A DNA stretch of 64,000 nt, taken from NCBI GenBank assembly GCA_026419785.1, contig JAODTK010000345.1:62001-126000 (forward strand). Direction: 5' to 3'. Of this stretch, positions 1-12,835 are shown one piece after another. Below the pieces are notes generated by a model. That model was not told where the DNA came from. It ran no database searches and was given only the letters and a program-made list of their open reading frames with translations. The stretch is from Sclerodactyla briareus. Taxonomy: Eukaryota > Echinodermata > Holothuroidea > Dendrochirotida > Sclerodactylidae. Both the position numbers and the translations under genes were made by a program. Each line of letters opens with the position of its first letter. The first letter of the stretch is position 1.

Positions 1-1925
1 TGATTTTAAAGAAAATCTAGCAACTCCAAGACCACCCAGGCCTCAGTGGATAGTTCTCCACAGTACTTGCAACAACATGAGGGCAGTCAGCCAATGCAGA
101 AGAACTGCTAATTATAGGAGAAGATCTGAAGAATTGTACCTGACTCCCTTGTGCAAGCATGGAATTCTTCACCCCCCCCTTTGTGAAGGACCCTATACTT
201 TGACGACTACACTGTGAAACCACCCATCATTACAATACATTCATTGATTCTACACTACTGCAATGGGCCACTGTAGGGTGTATATATTTTCCTGAATTGT
301 TTGGAAGGTAAAAGTTGCTACCATTCAACTGTCTTTCAATTCCTCAGCAAACTTAATGGCAAGACTGAGAGGACAGGTACATCTTGTCAAAATGGGGCTA
401 CATTTTGAAATAACTGCCCCCCCCCCCCCCTCTTCCAATCCAAACTATCCTGGCACATACCCGTAGCCATAATGAATTGACAGTTACCAAAGAAATTTAC
501 TATGCTGAGTGTGTTCATGCGGCCAACGAACAAAAAAAATTCCAATTTGATTAGCATATGGCTATTCATTCAGTGATGCCCCACCCCCTCTCCTGCATGC
601 ACATTACTATTTGGAATCAGCCTTTACCACCAATGAAGCCTCATTAATCTTGATGGACAATCCCTTATAACTGTATTCAACTGGTCATGGTTTCAGCTGT
701 AAATATATTTTGGCTATCATTGTAATGAAATTTGAGATTCTGTGATTTCTAGGGAATAGCTCAAATTACCTCCAGATTACCTTTGACCTACATTTAATGC
801 ACCCCCTCTAAATGATCTACACTAGGAGCCAGTGTCTCTCATGTTGTATGGTTAGTTGTTGGAAATTGGTGGAATGCACTTTAACTACTACACATACATG
901 TGTTAGTTTCGTTACATACCCCTAATTTTGTGTTAGTTTTGTTACATGTTAGATTGTTACAAGTCTTTGGCATGCTATACTAATAGAGTAGTTGACATCT
1001 ACTCATTTTCTGTCCATGATTACACTAGGTAGGAATGGCAAAAATAGTTGTATAAAAAATATGCCTTATGTAAAAGCAAATAAGTAGGGAAAAAATAGTG
1101 GAATTTTGTTAGTTTCGTTACATATCCAGGTGGGCTGACTTTTTTCCTTTGGGCGAAGTACTATCACTAGAAATGAGAATTTTGTTGTTGATCCTAACTA
1201 AACAGTACCTATTCAACAGGATAATTATGTGTTTGAGTTGCCTCAATTGTGTTTGAGAATAAAAAATTTAAATGACTATGCATGGGCTTTTTGAAGGATT
1301 TTTTTCACCCCAAAGTAGCGTTTTCATTATTCAATACAAAATTGCAAACAAATCCCGTTTGATAAGAAACTGTAAGGAATTTCAATTTTGAATGTCTATT
1401 ACACATGGCCTACTTGGTAAAGGAACATGAATAGTTGAAATTTTAGTGCCCTTGAGACGTTTAGCTGAATTGCCCTGATACATTTAGTGTTTTTTTTCAG
1501 TTATAATAGTATATTAAGATCTTCTTACTTGAAGGTCCCATCTGCCTCTATTCCATGTCTTATTTTAATCACAAAGATACTCATGGCACTTTTCTGTTAT
1601 GATCGATACAAAAACCACCATTGAAAGACAGTAAATCTGTTAAAACAGGAGAATTAGCCCGAAATTTTGTGACATAGCTCCCTAGTCTCTATGGTGAACC
1701 ACATCGTTGCCGCGGTGATAACCAAGATATATAGATATAACAATAGTAACCTAAAAAAGCCAAGAAACTTATTGTCAGTGATTCCCTGGGATGATCCGTA
1801 CTGACTTAATCAAGCTAAGCAGTGTCAACTTCACATATGCTCACAGATTAAATAGGGATTGTGTCACATTGTGGGGAACTCACATACCAAGTAGAAACTT
1901 CATCCATGCAAGTAAGGTCTTGTTA
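1..1925. other. AT-rich non-coding stretch, no gene seen
   Basis: No exon, RNA gene or recognisable transposon was found here. The only local structure is a run of C at about 419-430 and three near-identical copies of a GTTAGTTTCGTTACAT motif around 903, 932 and 1109. All ORFs are short and lack familiar motifs. Confidence 0.6.
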
Positions 1926-2210
1926 ACCAAGCTCATTAGCATTATCACCAATCCCCACCCCCACCCAACCCCCACCCAACCCCTCCCCCACCTCCCTGAT
2001 CTGGCCATGGTCTACACCAAAAACCAATTAGGGGGTCTTGTACTTCCCATAAAGAAGCATTTCTTATTCTTTCTGAAATGACCCCCATCTACACCAAAAA
2101 TAATAGGGTTCCGGTTATTCACCATAAGGAAGTGCTACAGAATTTCAAACAGATCAACTAGGTATTCTGGACTTATCGGTATAAGATTTCCAGACTTCCA
2201 GGGCAAGGGT
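1926..2210 (+). repeat. C-rich tract plus isolated copy of the ~315-bp repeat family
   Basis: A CCCCACCCAACC simple tract (about 1951-2003) is followed by sequence matching the tandem array at 34.6-37.3 kb: 'aatagggttcc', 'ccataaggaagt', 'tctggacttatcg' and 'tttccagactt' occur in the same order. This is a single dispersed unit, so the 315-bp family also exists outside its array. Confidence 0.6.
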
Positions 2211-2269
2211 GGAGGACAGTAAAATTGTTTTTGGTGGATTTATGTCTCAATAAAATCATTCATACCATT

Positions 2270-2320
2270 CCATGTAGCTTGGGGAATATACATGTAGCTT
2301 GGGGAATATACATGTACCAT
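2270..2320. repeat. Short direct duplication
   Basis: The string 'catgtagcttggggaatata' is repeated head to tail, followed by a partial third start. It is too short to classify. Confidence 0.75.
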
Positions 2321-2473
2321 GGGAAATACCATCCAATTAACAAAGGACATGTTGACATTCAACTACTGCACACAGAAAGCAAACAGTCTGAATAACAGGC
2401 CACTGGGGATTATTTCTACAACCGCTAACCTTATCTATCGAATAGGCAAAGTTGAGGAAGTTTTGGAAAAAAA

Positions 2474-2545
2474 GACAAGGCGATCACCAAAAAGTGTCTC
2501 GCCTGGTTGCGTGATCGGTGGTTTCTATTATTCACTATACTACAC
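2474..2545. repeat. Short dispersed motif, copy 1 (AAGGCGATC...GGTTGCGTGATC)
   Basis: An AAGGCGATC block, then GTGT(C/A)TCG, then GGTTGCG(T/C)GATC, is shared with 47163-47216. The order and spacing match over about 55 bp. I do not recognise the parent repeat; it could be the end of an uncharacterised non-autonomous transposon. Confidence 0.5.
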
Positions 2546-2939
2546 ACTATACACAAACCACTTTTCATGCAGACCATCGTCATTCAAACTAACATCACAT
2601 ATTTTCACATATAACACATAAAATTCCTAAACATTGCTAAAATAACTGACCAATAAGTTGGACTCTTATCACAAAAGTCTCGTAATTGCTTTTTTCCTTC
2701 TTCATGCTCCTCCCCCCAATGCCCCCCCCCCCCCTACTCTTCTCTCCATAATACCCAAACTTCGAACAAATTTATCGCTCAGTCACTCACTTCTTTGACC
2801 CCAAATCCAACTTGAAATGTTCTAAATCCCCTTAGCAGCCCGGGCTTCTTTGCCTTTTGAAATCATTTCCTTCATTATCCAGTGCCTTTTATTTTCAAGC
2901 AGCCAGGAAATGCCATCCCCCCCATCCCCCCCCCCCCCC

Positions 2940-4130
2940 GCCAGGCAGCAAACATCCTCCCCCGCCTCCCCTACACACCAACAAACCCTCCCCATGCAGC
3001 AGTCAAGATGACCCAAAATACATCTTTAGGGAACCTCACATTTGTCCCAGTCCCCAGGCAAGAAGAGACGAAAGAAAAATGTACAGTATTTGTGAATGTC
3101 TAATCAACCTAATCAAAATTGGTTGGGTAAGAGAGAGTTTGCTTGTGGGCAGCTTATAACAGCACAATTGTAACAGGAGTTATGGTTTACTCGTTCCTCA
3201 GTGCTTTATTCTAATAGAAGCTATTATATGATGGAATTCAATCGAGAATTCATGAACATCAAACGCATTCAGATTCAGAAAATGTTAACGAACCATAACC
3301 TACTGAGTTTGGCGAAATTTTACCAAGTTGGAAATTGGAATAAATTATGCAAATTAGGCACATACAATGAGCTAACAGCAGTAAAATTGTCACAGGAGCT
3401 ATGGTTTACTTGTTCCTCATCAAACACATCAGATCCAGAAAATGTTAACGGACCACACCTACTGAGTTTGGCGAAATTTTACCAAGTTGGAAATTGGAAT
3501 AAATTATGCAAATTAGGCACATACAAGACCTCTACTGACACAAGCTGTACCTTCAAAATGATCTGGATCAAAGGTGGATCACATCTACCAAGTTTTGTGG
3601 AAATCCAACACTTCAAAAATTGCATAAAATATGCAATTAGACACATTGAATGACCTCCAGTGACCTGATTCACTTTTAAATTTCTCAGGAACCATGGTAG
3701 ACCACATCCACCAAGTTTCGTGGAAATCCGACAACTTGGAAAATTTGCATAAATTTGCAAATTAGACCATTTAATTAGCATATTTCAGGCTGAAAATCTA
3801 ATCAGTTCATCTACCTGTCATCCAGGTCCTACATGCCAAACTACATCACTGTAGCACATACGGTTCTTGTGTATCTTGCTAACGAGCTTAAACAATAAAT
3901 TACATAAAAAACTAATTACCCAACTTAATTAATGAATTTGCTGCCCAAAATCTAATCAGATTGTGTATACCCAACCCCGGTGCTACACACAAAATTTCGT
4001 CATAATCGGCCTCACGTTTGTGAGAAATCCTGTCTACGAGAAAGTTGACCAAATTTTTAAAAAAAACACACAACTACCACGCCATAGTGACCACTAAGTC
4101 TCTTCCTGAATTTCATTCAGGCGAGACAAA
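2940..4130 (+). repeat. 1.2-kb dispersed repeat, copy 1, with 3' hairpin
   Basis: It matches 18711-19990 almost throughout in the same orientation, starting at 'ccaggcagca' and ending in a stem-loop (TCTTCCTGAATTTCATTCAGG) followed by CGAGACAAA. Inside is a tandem duplication of about 180 bp (around 3170-3360 and 3400-3530) containing 'gaaaatgttaacg' and 'gcaaattaggcacatac'. It has no coding capacity. The conserved terminal hairpin and the lack of long TIRs suggest a non-autonomous element of unknown class; Helitron-like is one possibility but the usual CTRR end was not identified. Confidence 0.7.
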
Positions 4131-4749
4131 AACTTGTCAGCATGGCGGTCCAGCAAAACCTTTCAAAATCATGCAAGTAATTGTCCTTCAGGGTAGCTAA
4201 GGCTGAGATCTTATAACTATCTAGCAATTTGTTTATCCTGTAACTGAAAGCAATTTCCTTAGAGGTTAATCTAATAGTTTGACCTCGTAACAGTGAGCAT
4301 TTGACATACCGGGAGAGAAAATGAACTTATGAAACATGCTATCAAAAGAATTAATTGGATGCCTTACAAAGTATGAATTAGGCAATTCTTTTAAGTGTAA
4401 CATATTCCACAAAACAGAAGGGGTATGTGAACATGACATGACTATGACACATAAAATCCTGATCTTCGGACTCATTCTCCAGAGATTACCCACTGTCGTA
4501 AAATCCGACCAGGCTGGCCGGCTGAGCTACAGCGTCCGAGGAAGGGAGCAGTGTTGTTTGATGATTGGCCGTCGTGAGTCATCACTAATTGGAACCAGCT
4601 GGAACAGCTCACTCTGTGACCACAGAATATCTGGATTGGAAACGATACCTGGATTGGAAAAGGCAGGATATTATGTGCGGTTGTCATAGCATGAATCTGT
4701 GAACTATGAGATTAATGGTTCCTCCACCCACCCTGATGGGCTATCAAAT

Positions 4750-4985
4750 ACCTGGCAGTAACACAAATTTGGGTTGGCCAACCCCACCGCTCATCTTGTT
4801 TTTTCTAGCAAAGAGGTCACAGAATTTAAGGGGCTGAACTGATGGCCCAATTTGCCTGGCAATATGGGGAGGGTCTTGTGATGGCCAATCCGGATTTGTG
4901 TTACTGTCATGTATTCAATAGCGCAATGAGATGGGTACAGGGGTGTCAATAGAGGGGGGGGGGGGGGTAAGTGAAATGGATTTGC
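4750..4985. repeat. Dispersed repeat with GGGTTGGCCAACCC end
   Basis: 4879-4985 matches 29040-29145 and 42783-42890 ('ggccaa.ccggatttgtgtta', then 'ttcaat.gcgc', then a G-rich stretch and 'taagtgaa'). At 4750-4786 the same end lies in reverse ('aacacaaatttgggttggcc'), so this locus holds two ends facing away from each other. The GGGGTTGGCCAACC start resembles hAT termini, but no target duplication was found. Confidence 0.5.
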
Positions 4986-6265
4986 TGTTATGACTGTCAT
5001 AATATAAATGCAACAGCAAGATGACTACCTGTGTTGGAAGAATATGTTAGTCCCCAAAACTAGTAGGCTGGAATACTAGACACAACATTTACTGAAGCTG
5101 ACACTGGGGTTGTGACAATCTCCTCTTATTTATGAGAGGAACATTATGGAAGAGAATCCTTACTTTTCATCATAGGAAGTTTTCAGGATAATTTCTTTCT
5201 ATGTTTGGTAATAATTCTGACCTTTACAATACATACTTATATATGAATGGGTTATTCATAACAGAGGGAGCATCCATTAGTATAAATGAAGAACTTCAAT
5301 GGCAACTGGTTAGCGCACTGGGGGAAAAAACAGGGAGGCGATGACGCCTCTTTAGAGCACTCTGCTCAGGAAAATGGCTGGTGATGATAGGATATCCTGA
5401 ACCAGAAAGCCAATGGCTCACTGTTCCTCGACTACCTTGGAAGGTAAATTATCTTATGCATAAACCGGTTCTCAGTACATTTCCTAGGTTGACTGTTTTG
5501 TTCAAACAAGAGCCTGGGTAACGAAGGGGAAAAACACTGGAAATGTGTTGGTGTGATAGGCGCCCTGGAGGAGGAATCTAAGAGTTAGGGCTAAATGCCA
5601 AACGGTGCAACATTGGGTGACTGAATTTGACTTTTGACTTTGGGAATTCATATTTTTCCAGTGATTTCTTTAATTCACTATCGGGAGTTTAGAATATGAA
5701 TACACGCACACACACATACACACAAAGGCAGAAGTGATGTGAATCTTCTTCTGAACATTGCATCTGCCCAATGAGTATACTGACCCCAAAGCCTAGTTTA
5801 GTAATGATATACTAATCAGAAGAAATATCTAGAACAATTCACAGCGAATAGGCTAGGCCAACATTCCATGTTTACGATTTGACTATCCAACCTGAACTCA
5901 TTACCATGTGAGCACCAGCGACCCCTATCTATTATTCATAGCACAACAGACATCACTACTACAACACACAAATTGTACTAAGATAAACCTGAACCAAGCA
6001 CCGCAGCACACACACTATCACATTGTACAGCCTGATGTTATAGATGGTAGGTACACTAACCTTGCATATGAAATCATCACAGGCCTATTGGTTTTCAAAC
6101 CAAGCGATATAGGAAGGTCTACTCGACACTTCTCCAGCCGAGCCAAATTGAAACATTGCTCCATTATCACAGGCAAGTTGTTATTCTTGACATTGTCTGT
6201 GATATTTCATATCACGCCATCATACATGAGGGGCATACCCCTTTAGCTCTTCCCCTAGATCTCAA
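4986..6265. other. No gene or clear repeat seen
   Basis: The stretch is AT-leaning, with a short (CA)n tract near 5705-5722. The ORFs are short and featureless. Confidence 0.5.
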
Positions 6266-6610
6266 GCTAGGAAAATGACGACAACGGTCTCCAGGGAGCT
6301 CATAAACCAGGATGCGCTGGCCTTTCTTCTGCTCTGCCTCCAAGGTCAAAGCAGTCAAAGCAGCTCCTCCTGCAGAAAAGCCATAAATCACTTGGCCTGC
6401 ACACAGGGCAATGAACAGCTGTCACATGGGCACTAGTACAGAACCTCAAGAGTTCTGACAGTTATATTGTTTGTTGACTTTCCAGTGTCCATGGAGGAGG
6501 CAGCACTGGAAATCACCTGCAGCCCAGTGTGCAAGGTCATAAGTGTAACCGCAGAAGCCAAATAGCCAGCAGCGGCTAATCCTTCTTCCCCGAGCTATGC
6601 CTGGTAGGTC
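6265..6610 (-). CDS. Candidate exon(s), minus strand, unassigned
   Basis: On the minus strand, a pyrimidine-rich stretch ending in AG near 6597-6603 precedes sequence reading GLAAAGYLASAVTLMT, which loosely resembles the second integrin FG-GAP strand region (GAYFGYAVAVTD). It lies in the right order to follow the integrin exon at 9789-9936, but needs frame changes and lacks a clear DxNxDG calcium loop. Just downstream, after an acceptor-like TGTGTGCAG near 6395, a further open stretch reads VIYGFSAGGAALTAL. I cannot assign either piece. They could be a decayed integrin exon, another gene, or chance. Confidence 0.25.
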
Positions 6611-6775
6611 GGGGAAGCGGCATGATGGTCCAGCAAATTGTTCACACTTGCAAACGCTTTTTTCGCTGTTCCTCCAGTGCCGCATTTTGGGAATAGAGTG
6701 CCACGGGTGCAGGCACGTGATATGAATACAGATTGCATCAGAGGTTCAACTGTCAATGTACACTATGTAGCTACA

Positions 6776-6983
6776 ACAATCTTGGACAAAATAGTTGGGA
6801 CACTTGGCAGCAGTTCGAGCAGAGAAGACCTATGTCGATGGGGTGCATGAGTACGTGCCCGGGGAAACACTGGTCTACACCCCCCACCCCCTTAACAATG
6901 TTGCACTTTGTTAACTTTTCCGCTGCAGACAACAACATTGAACGGGGAAGCGGGGGTTGTCCCAAGGTATTTGTCAAGATTGT
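6776..6983. mobile_element. MITE copy 1 with ~28-bp terminal inverted repeats
   Basis: The 208-bp element begins ACAATCTTGGACAAAATAG and ends in its inverse (TTTGTCAAGATTGT). The inside holds CACCCCCCACCCCC and 'ttaacaatgttgcactttgttaac', itself nearly palindromic. A second copy lies at 8859-9071. There is no coding capacity, so it is a non-autonomous DNA transposon; the superfamily is not settled (the size would fit a Tc1/mariner-type MITE). Confidence 0.8.
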
Positions 6984-6999
6984 CTGAGTATTTGCATGG

Positions 7000-8858
7000 T
7001 CCGGAGTTGCATGCTCGGCTCGCTGCCGAACATTGGCGGAATAGCCCCAGTCTTGACAGTGCTCGGTGCCGGTGTTGGCTGAGAAGTCTATAAGTTATTT
7101 AGTTGTTGGGATGTGTATGTAGCCCTCTACACACAGATAATTAGCTGCTGAAGTGGGGTGAAAGAGTCGGGGAATCAATGATTATAAAGGATGGTTGGCA
7201 AGCTGCAGCTGTATTTACGGAGACAATGAATGCTACTGCCAAACAGGATACCGGTCATGTGAAATGTAGGTGACCCCTATCAGAGGCTCTCAACCTCCAA
7301 GCAGAGGCTACGAGAGCCGCATCCCTCATTCTACTATATATAGTCATTTCTGTGCACCCACAACGCTTATGGTTGCCATTGCGATGCGTTAACACGCCAT
7401 ATATTCAGAACCGCGACGTGGAAGCAGTTCCACGAAATCGGGCTCGTCGGGTTTTGCGTTTAGAATGAATTATGCATTTCTGGTCTTTCTAATGCTTGCA
7501 AAGTGATCTGAAGATGCGCTCGAATAATTGAAAATACACTTTATCACATTTGGCATGTGTGGACACTTTGACTAGAAATAAAATCAATTAGTTTTATATC
7601 GTTGTAAATGTGGAGCGAACTGTGGCAACACAAAAACAACGTGCATAGTGGCCGATCGAAGCAGTGGACTGGGATCGATTCTTGCCTGCCTTTAGATTAT
7701 TGTTTCACGTACGGGCGAGCGAATGGGACGACCTCCTGGTGTAAAGCAAGCACATAGCTTTTACTATGGCCTTAATATAGGCAACTCAACTATAACAGTG
7801 GTGGCATACATTTTGTCAGGAGATTCACATGACTGAGTTTCAGAACAGTAATTTGTGGATATCGCACTTTGTGCCAGAAGCCAATGCAAAAAAAAAAAAA
7901 AAAACGCAACGGTCTACCACCGAATTTAGTAAAGGTTAACTAACAGTAACATTTTTATTGATATGCATGGTAGACCGTTGGAATTTTTAAGCTAAACGTT
8001 CATATTTTGTTACATCTTGGAAACCTTTTCTAACCAAAGTCGCCCCCACTCCTTGTGGACGTGGTGAGGAGGGGGAATAACACATATGTGGAGCTTGCGA
8101 TTAAAGTCGAGTTTCTTTCGTTGGAAACAAGGGTTTGCAACATGTGGTTGATCGTTTGACGGACACAACCATGTAAAACTGCAGGTACTCTTACGCCGTA
8201 GGATATATTCTGAAACACAATGAACCAGTTGCGGAAATGGTGATTTGATCCCTGAATTACCGTGTGGGACCTTGACCATGAAGGGTAAATACGACCAGTT
8301 ACTGATGAATATTGAGATATGTATGACTACCATGTAGGTACCACATTCAATCAGATGCAGTAATGTGACCCAATAACTGTTATCGGAACAATATAAAGCA
8401 GGAGGTAATCACCATTGGTATTTAAATTTCCCCTCACATGATGTCATCGTCGGAAGTGACGATATGCTAGCCTTATGACAGAAGACACGTGTACTTCTAT
8501 GAACATGTAATGCCATAGCAAGTAAGGTGAATAAACTAGTGTAACAAAGATTACGTTTTTTGTCATGCATTCTTTCTGGAGTTTGTATTCTGCTACTTTG
8601 TCCCGATAGAAAACTGTAATTTTGTCTGCAGCCATAATTATGATAACCGAACTGCCAAGAACTTTTCGTACATGACTTTTAATATGAAATGGTCTCAAAT
8701 CACTTCACTACACTAAAACTATAGATCTCGTCTTTATGCTGCCTTAAAGGGTTTTTAAAAAACTGTTTACTACTGCTAGAAACCAAATGACACACCACGT
8801 GAAATGGTCATGAATTAGAGGACCATTACCGAGTTTGGCTCGATCATTGGGCACTCAG
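7000..8858. other. Non-coding, one short perfect inverted repeat
   Basis: No gene was recognised. At 7907-7919 and 7968-7980 there is a perfect 13-bp inverted repeat (CAACGGTCTACCA / TGGTAGACCGTTG) enclosing about 48 bp, directly after an A17 tract. It could be a tiny foldback element. The rest is unremarkable. Confidence 0.55.
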
Positions 8859-9071
8859 ACGATCTTGGACAAAATAGTTGGGATCACTGGGCAGCAGTCG
8901 AGCAGAGAAGACCTATGTCGATAGTGTACATGAGTACGTGCCCGGGGAAAACACTTGGTCTACACCCCCCACCCCCTTAACAATGTTGCACTTTGTTAAC
9001 TTTTCCGCTGCAGGCAACAACATTGAACGGGGGAGCGGGGGTGTCCCAAAAGGTATTTTGTCCAAGATTGT
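8859..9071. mobile_element. MITE copy 2
   Basis: This 213-bp copy is about 90% identical by eye to 6776-6983 in the same orientation. Its right end is better preserved (GGTATTTTGTCCAAGATTGT), giving a near-complete inverted match to the left end. Such similarity between copies 1.9 kb apart points to recent activity or a local duplication, although the flanks do not match, which favours transposition. Confidence 0.8.
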
Positions 9072-9788
9072 AGAGAAAACGGCCCCTCTCAAAGCGATCA
9101 GGCCATTATATAGTGCTTTGCACATGTGAATATATTGTGTGGTTGATTATTTCCACAGAGCGATCAGGTTTACCGGAGTGGTCAAAGTGTAGTCAGCGCG
9201 GAAAAAGTTGGGGGAGGCTCAGCAATAACTTCAGGGTGAATGAAAAAAGATTGGAAATTGGCGTTTCAACAGAAGAGTCTTGTGTCCATTTGTTAAAGTT
9301 TCATTCTGTCTTTGAAATATTCGAGGAAATAAGTATAAATGAATGGGAAACAAAGCCATCGTTCGATACCCAGCTACAGGAGAAACTCAGTTAAAAATAA
9401 AGCATAAATCATTCTTTTTTGGTGATTTGAATGGTAATAATCAGTCTGCCGAATCTGAAAAAGAGCAATCCGGCCGTAACAAATGTATGTTTCACCACAG
9501 TAACCTATTCCACAAAATTACGAATTTTGACCTAATTTACTACGTTTCAACAAAAAAAAAAATTCAATTGTAGTTTTCACATCGGCCAATACAATAGATT
9601 ATACAATATGGGTAGCTTTGGGGATGGAAAGGAGCGAAGGAAAACATTATTTCATGGACACACCTCTACCAAGGAGATCTTTATTATTTGGAATGCCAGC
9701 CCCGTTCCAGTCAGCAGCATCAGGCTTCATAAAGCCAACACTTGTAACAGCAAAACCCAAGAGAAGATAATCATGCAGGACATCTTAC

Positions 9789-9936
9789 CATTCTCCAAAC
9801 AGCTGTTGGTAGACGGTGTTGTTGGTAACTTCATAGAGAGTCACCATACCCAGTAGGTCCTTGCCTCTTGGAGCACCGGCCACGCCCTGCTCAGCACCAT
9901 CGGGGCCCCATGAAATGACCACAGTTACAGCATACC
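9789..9936 (-). CDS. Integrin alpha, beta-propeller exon C
   Basis: This 148-bp exon is bounded by an acceptor (CTCTCCAG) and a GTAAG donor on the minus strand. It is fully open: 2 nt, 48 codons, 2 nt. The product starts YAVTVVISWGPDG and contains the integrin FG-GAP hallmark VAGAPRGKDLLGMVTLYE followed by QQLFGE. In integrin alpha chains this is the propeller repeat ...YLGYSVAVG...VAGAPRG...YGYV..L...GEQ, part of the extracellular ligand-binding head. The first two bases complete the Gly codon left by the exon at 17890-17989 (DYV-G-YAV), so phase and sequence join correctly. This is the cleanest coding exon in the window. The subfamily is not determined from this piece alone. Confidence 0.85.
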
Positions 9937-9939
9937 CTG

Positions 9940-11260
9940 GAGAGGTTAGGTAATAAGCCAGTTCGGAGTAACAATTTAATGAGATGATAACGATATTGTG
10001 TCAAAGATAATGAGGGAATGATGGCAGTTCGACGTTAAACGTACAGTGTGCAGAACGATCTTCCGAAACTCCCCTGCCGAAAATTACAAATCCTGCCAAC
10101 ACAAAACTTTACAGATTTCTCCTAATACTTATAAACAAGAACTCAGAAAAACAGGGGACGAATGTTGTATGCCAAATAGTGGTGAAAGATTAAAAATAAG
10201 CAGTAGCATTACTGCTATTGTGGGAATCTCGTCTATTCCGCTGAACTGTTCAGTTGTGAGCATGCGCACTTACAACCAGAACTGGCTTAATGAGTAAAAC
10301 CAACAAAATCATTGGAAAAGATTGCATCGGACTATCCAGTCCCACATGGGTTAGACAGAAAACTCAACGGCACACCTTCCTCTATTCAGCCCTATTCTGG
10401 ACTAAGGTACAGGCAATTCGTTTGAGGGCAAAACAAACTACACAATTCATCCCGATAGGCACCCCTCTCCCGAAGCACCCACCTGGTCTACTTCGCCAAT
10501 GCAGGCTGTAAGATATAGTCAAGTGGTAGGCGCGATACAGTCTGAGTATGAGATGAGGCACGTTTTCGAAACTTTGGAGTATAAATCAATTGACTCACAA
10601 AAAAAATTTCTTCATTCCTTCCTGGCTACAATAAATCCAGAACGAATATACTCTCACAAATGCCCTTACTGAACTCTGCAAGTACCCTGAGCACTTATCA
10701 GAACAAGAGCACCAATGGTGCTGTTAGCTAAACATAAACGAATGCTAATAATATTTCACGTCAGAATGATCAACAAAGGAGCATAGGGACTCACAGGAAC
10801 TTTCATGTGAATGCTGTGTTTGGTCCTTTAGTTATTTTGACCTATCCTCGATGTGGGTCAATGATTGTTATTTTAGCCACCTCATACACACCGAAGTCTT
10901 TAAAAAAAAAAAGTTGATAAATAAGTCTTTTAACAAGCTGGAATACTTCAAGTTCTTTGGGCCCAAATTCAATGCTTGCCCTTCTTATTAGATGACGTGT
11001 ATCGAGAAGAAGTTCTATGATCTTTGAACGTTCTATGGTTAGAACAGGTCACACAGTATTGCGTTAGCGCCGGTATTATGGAATGAATAATCGGGGTCTG
11101 TTGGGGTTATATTTAAGGCAGGTGGCCAAAAACACCACAAGGTGGTTGGCCAACACGTCCGTGGAATACAGGTTAGCTTTGAAATAGTCTTGGCTGAACG
11201 TTTTGGCCCAAAACTCTAGAAAGGCAGTAGGTTATACCACAATGTCAACCCAAAGAAATA
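9940..11260. other. Intron/intergenic, no feature recognised
   Basis: If the integrin gene continues as inferred, 9937-17889 is one intron. This part shows no repeat family shared with the rest of the window. Confidence 0.5.
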
Positions 11261-11261
11261 G

Positions 11262-11700
11262 TTTACCCTTAATGAATTATGCAAATTAGACACATGAATG
11301 ACCTTCATTGACCCGGAATCTTTGTTAAAAGTTTTCGGACTGATTTAACGATATTCACAAGTTTCGGAAATCTGACAACGTCGAACTTTGCATAAATTAT
11401 GCAAATTAGACAACTAATTAGCATATTTTAGCTGTTAATCTGATCATTCAGCACCTTATCTCCTTCACCTATGTGCCAAACCAAGTCACCATAGCACGTT
11501 AGTTCATCCTTAATCTTTGCTAACGAGCTTAAACAATAAATAATACAAAAATAGCTAATTACCCTCCTTAATTAGTGATTCTGCGCCCAAAAACAGTCAG
11601 ATCGTGTTCACCCAACCCTGATACTACATCAAAAATTTCTTCAAATGGCCTCACCGTTGCAGAGAAAACCCCTGAAAAGAGTTTGTTCAGGCAAACAAAC
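11262..11700 (+). repeat. Partial copy of the 1.2-kb hairpin-ended repeat
   Basis: It matches the 3' third of the copies at 2940-4130 and 18711-19990: 'gcaaattagacaactaattagcatat', then 'gctaacgagcttaaacaata', then 'cagatcgtgt.cacccaaccc'. Its terminal hairpin is eroded (CCTGAAAAGAGTTTGTTCAGG). Confidence 0.65.
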
Positions 11701-12183
11701 GACATGATTTTGGGCATACCCATGTATAACTGGATGTATCAGATTAATGTTACACTGTTGTTAGAGAATTGGCCTAGGAGTAGGGTCCAGATTCCAATGC
11801 AGATGTCCATCCTAAATTCATTGTTACATATAAACTACCGTACCTTTAACCCCACTCCTAATCCCTGACCTCACCCATAATACCAATCTCAAACAACCAG
11901 GGCACACATGGGATGCCCTTATGCAATCATACCGGTAAAACTTAATTCAACTATATGCCTTGCAAATGTATAAGAAGCATGTCTGGACAGTTGACTTGTG
12001 GTGACCAGTAAGGGGTACACTCACTTCCCAAAATATTGAAATAGGCCTATTCCTTTCTGCGTCATTTTGTACGTGAATATTTTATAATTCAGTGTTTCCG
12101 CTAGGTTTCAAAACAATTTTTCAAAGAGGGATTTGAAATCTAGGGGGGGGGGGAGTTCCCTTCAGAAATAGATCCGAATCTGA

Positions 12184-12470
12184 TGGGGTCCCCATGCCTG
12201 CGCACTTTAGCCTATCAACAGCTGTATTTTTTTATCAGCCGCTCATGAATTTCAGAAGTTGATTAATGTGAATTAGGAATGTTTTACCTCTATAATGATC
12301 CCTTGCTTCTATATTCTGTACGTCAATGTGAAAAGTTACAGCTTATTTCCGATAACCTGTTTGCTGGAAGTAAATTTGTCAAGTGTACGCGTCGAGTGCG
12401 CACTGGATAGGGGACTGTGTTTGTGTTATGCATACTGCCGAACATTGCCCGTTTCTAACAATAGGAAGTA
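12184..12470 (+). mobile_element. Truncated copy of the GGGGTACCCGTCGACTGCG transposon
   Basis: It matches the left part of the element at 61559-62492: 'ctgcgcacttt.agcctatc', 'gattaatgtgaattaggaat' and 'gtcaatgtgaaaagttacag'. It also carries the sub-terminal repeat (GCGTCGAGTGCGCAC near 12390). After 12410 it continues with sequence found in the other copy only beyond the inner insertion, so this copy shows the pre-insertion state. Confidence 0.65.
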
Positions 12471-12574
12471 TGTGTTTTCTAGCTGGTTACACCCTCCCTC
12501 TTGGCCAAGTTTGTCTCCCTTCACTATCAATGGAAGTGCATTGCAAACTACTCCTGCACAAGTTACACTGTAGA

Positions 12575-12650
12575 ACCAGGGGTTTTCAACCTTTTTGTTG
12601 TCGTTCCCAATTGGCATTCATGAATGTATCACGTCCCACACCATTTTAAT
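12575..12650 (+). mobile_element. Solo hAT-type terminus
   Basis: CAGGGGTTTTCAACCTTTTT is a typical hAT terminal inverted repeat start. No matching opposite end was found nearby, so this is probably a truncated insertion. Confidence 0.45.
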
Positions 12651-12835
12651 GAAGCGTATGAGTGGAAAAATGATAAACACTAGAATGGTGCGTTTGTGAT
12701 TCGTTGGAGTTACTATCGTCCCTATAGTTTCATGTTCGGGCAACTCGTCACGCTGGGATGTAGGCGCAGGTTGGTAATTAGGGGGGGGTGTAGAGATTAT
12801 GATTCGCCGACGGATCTGGCAATTGATACCGATAT

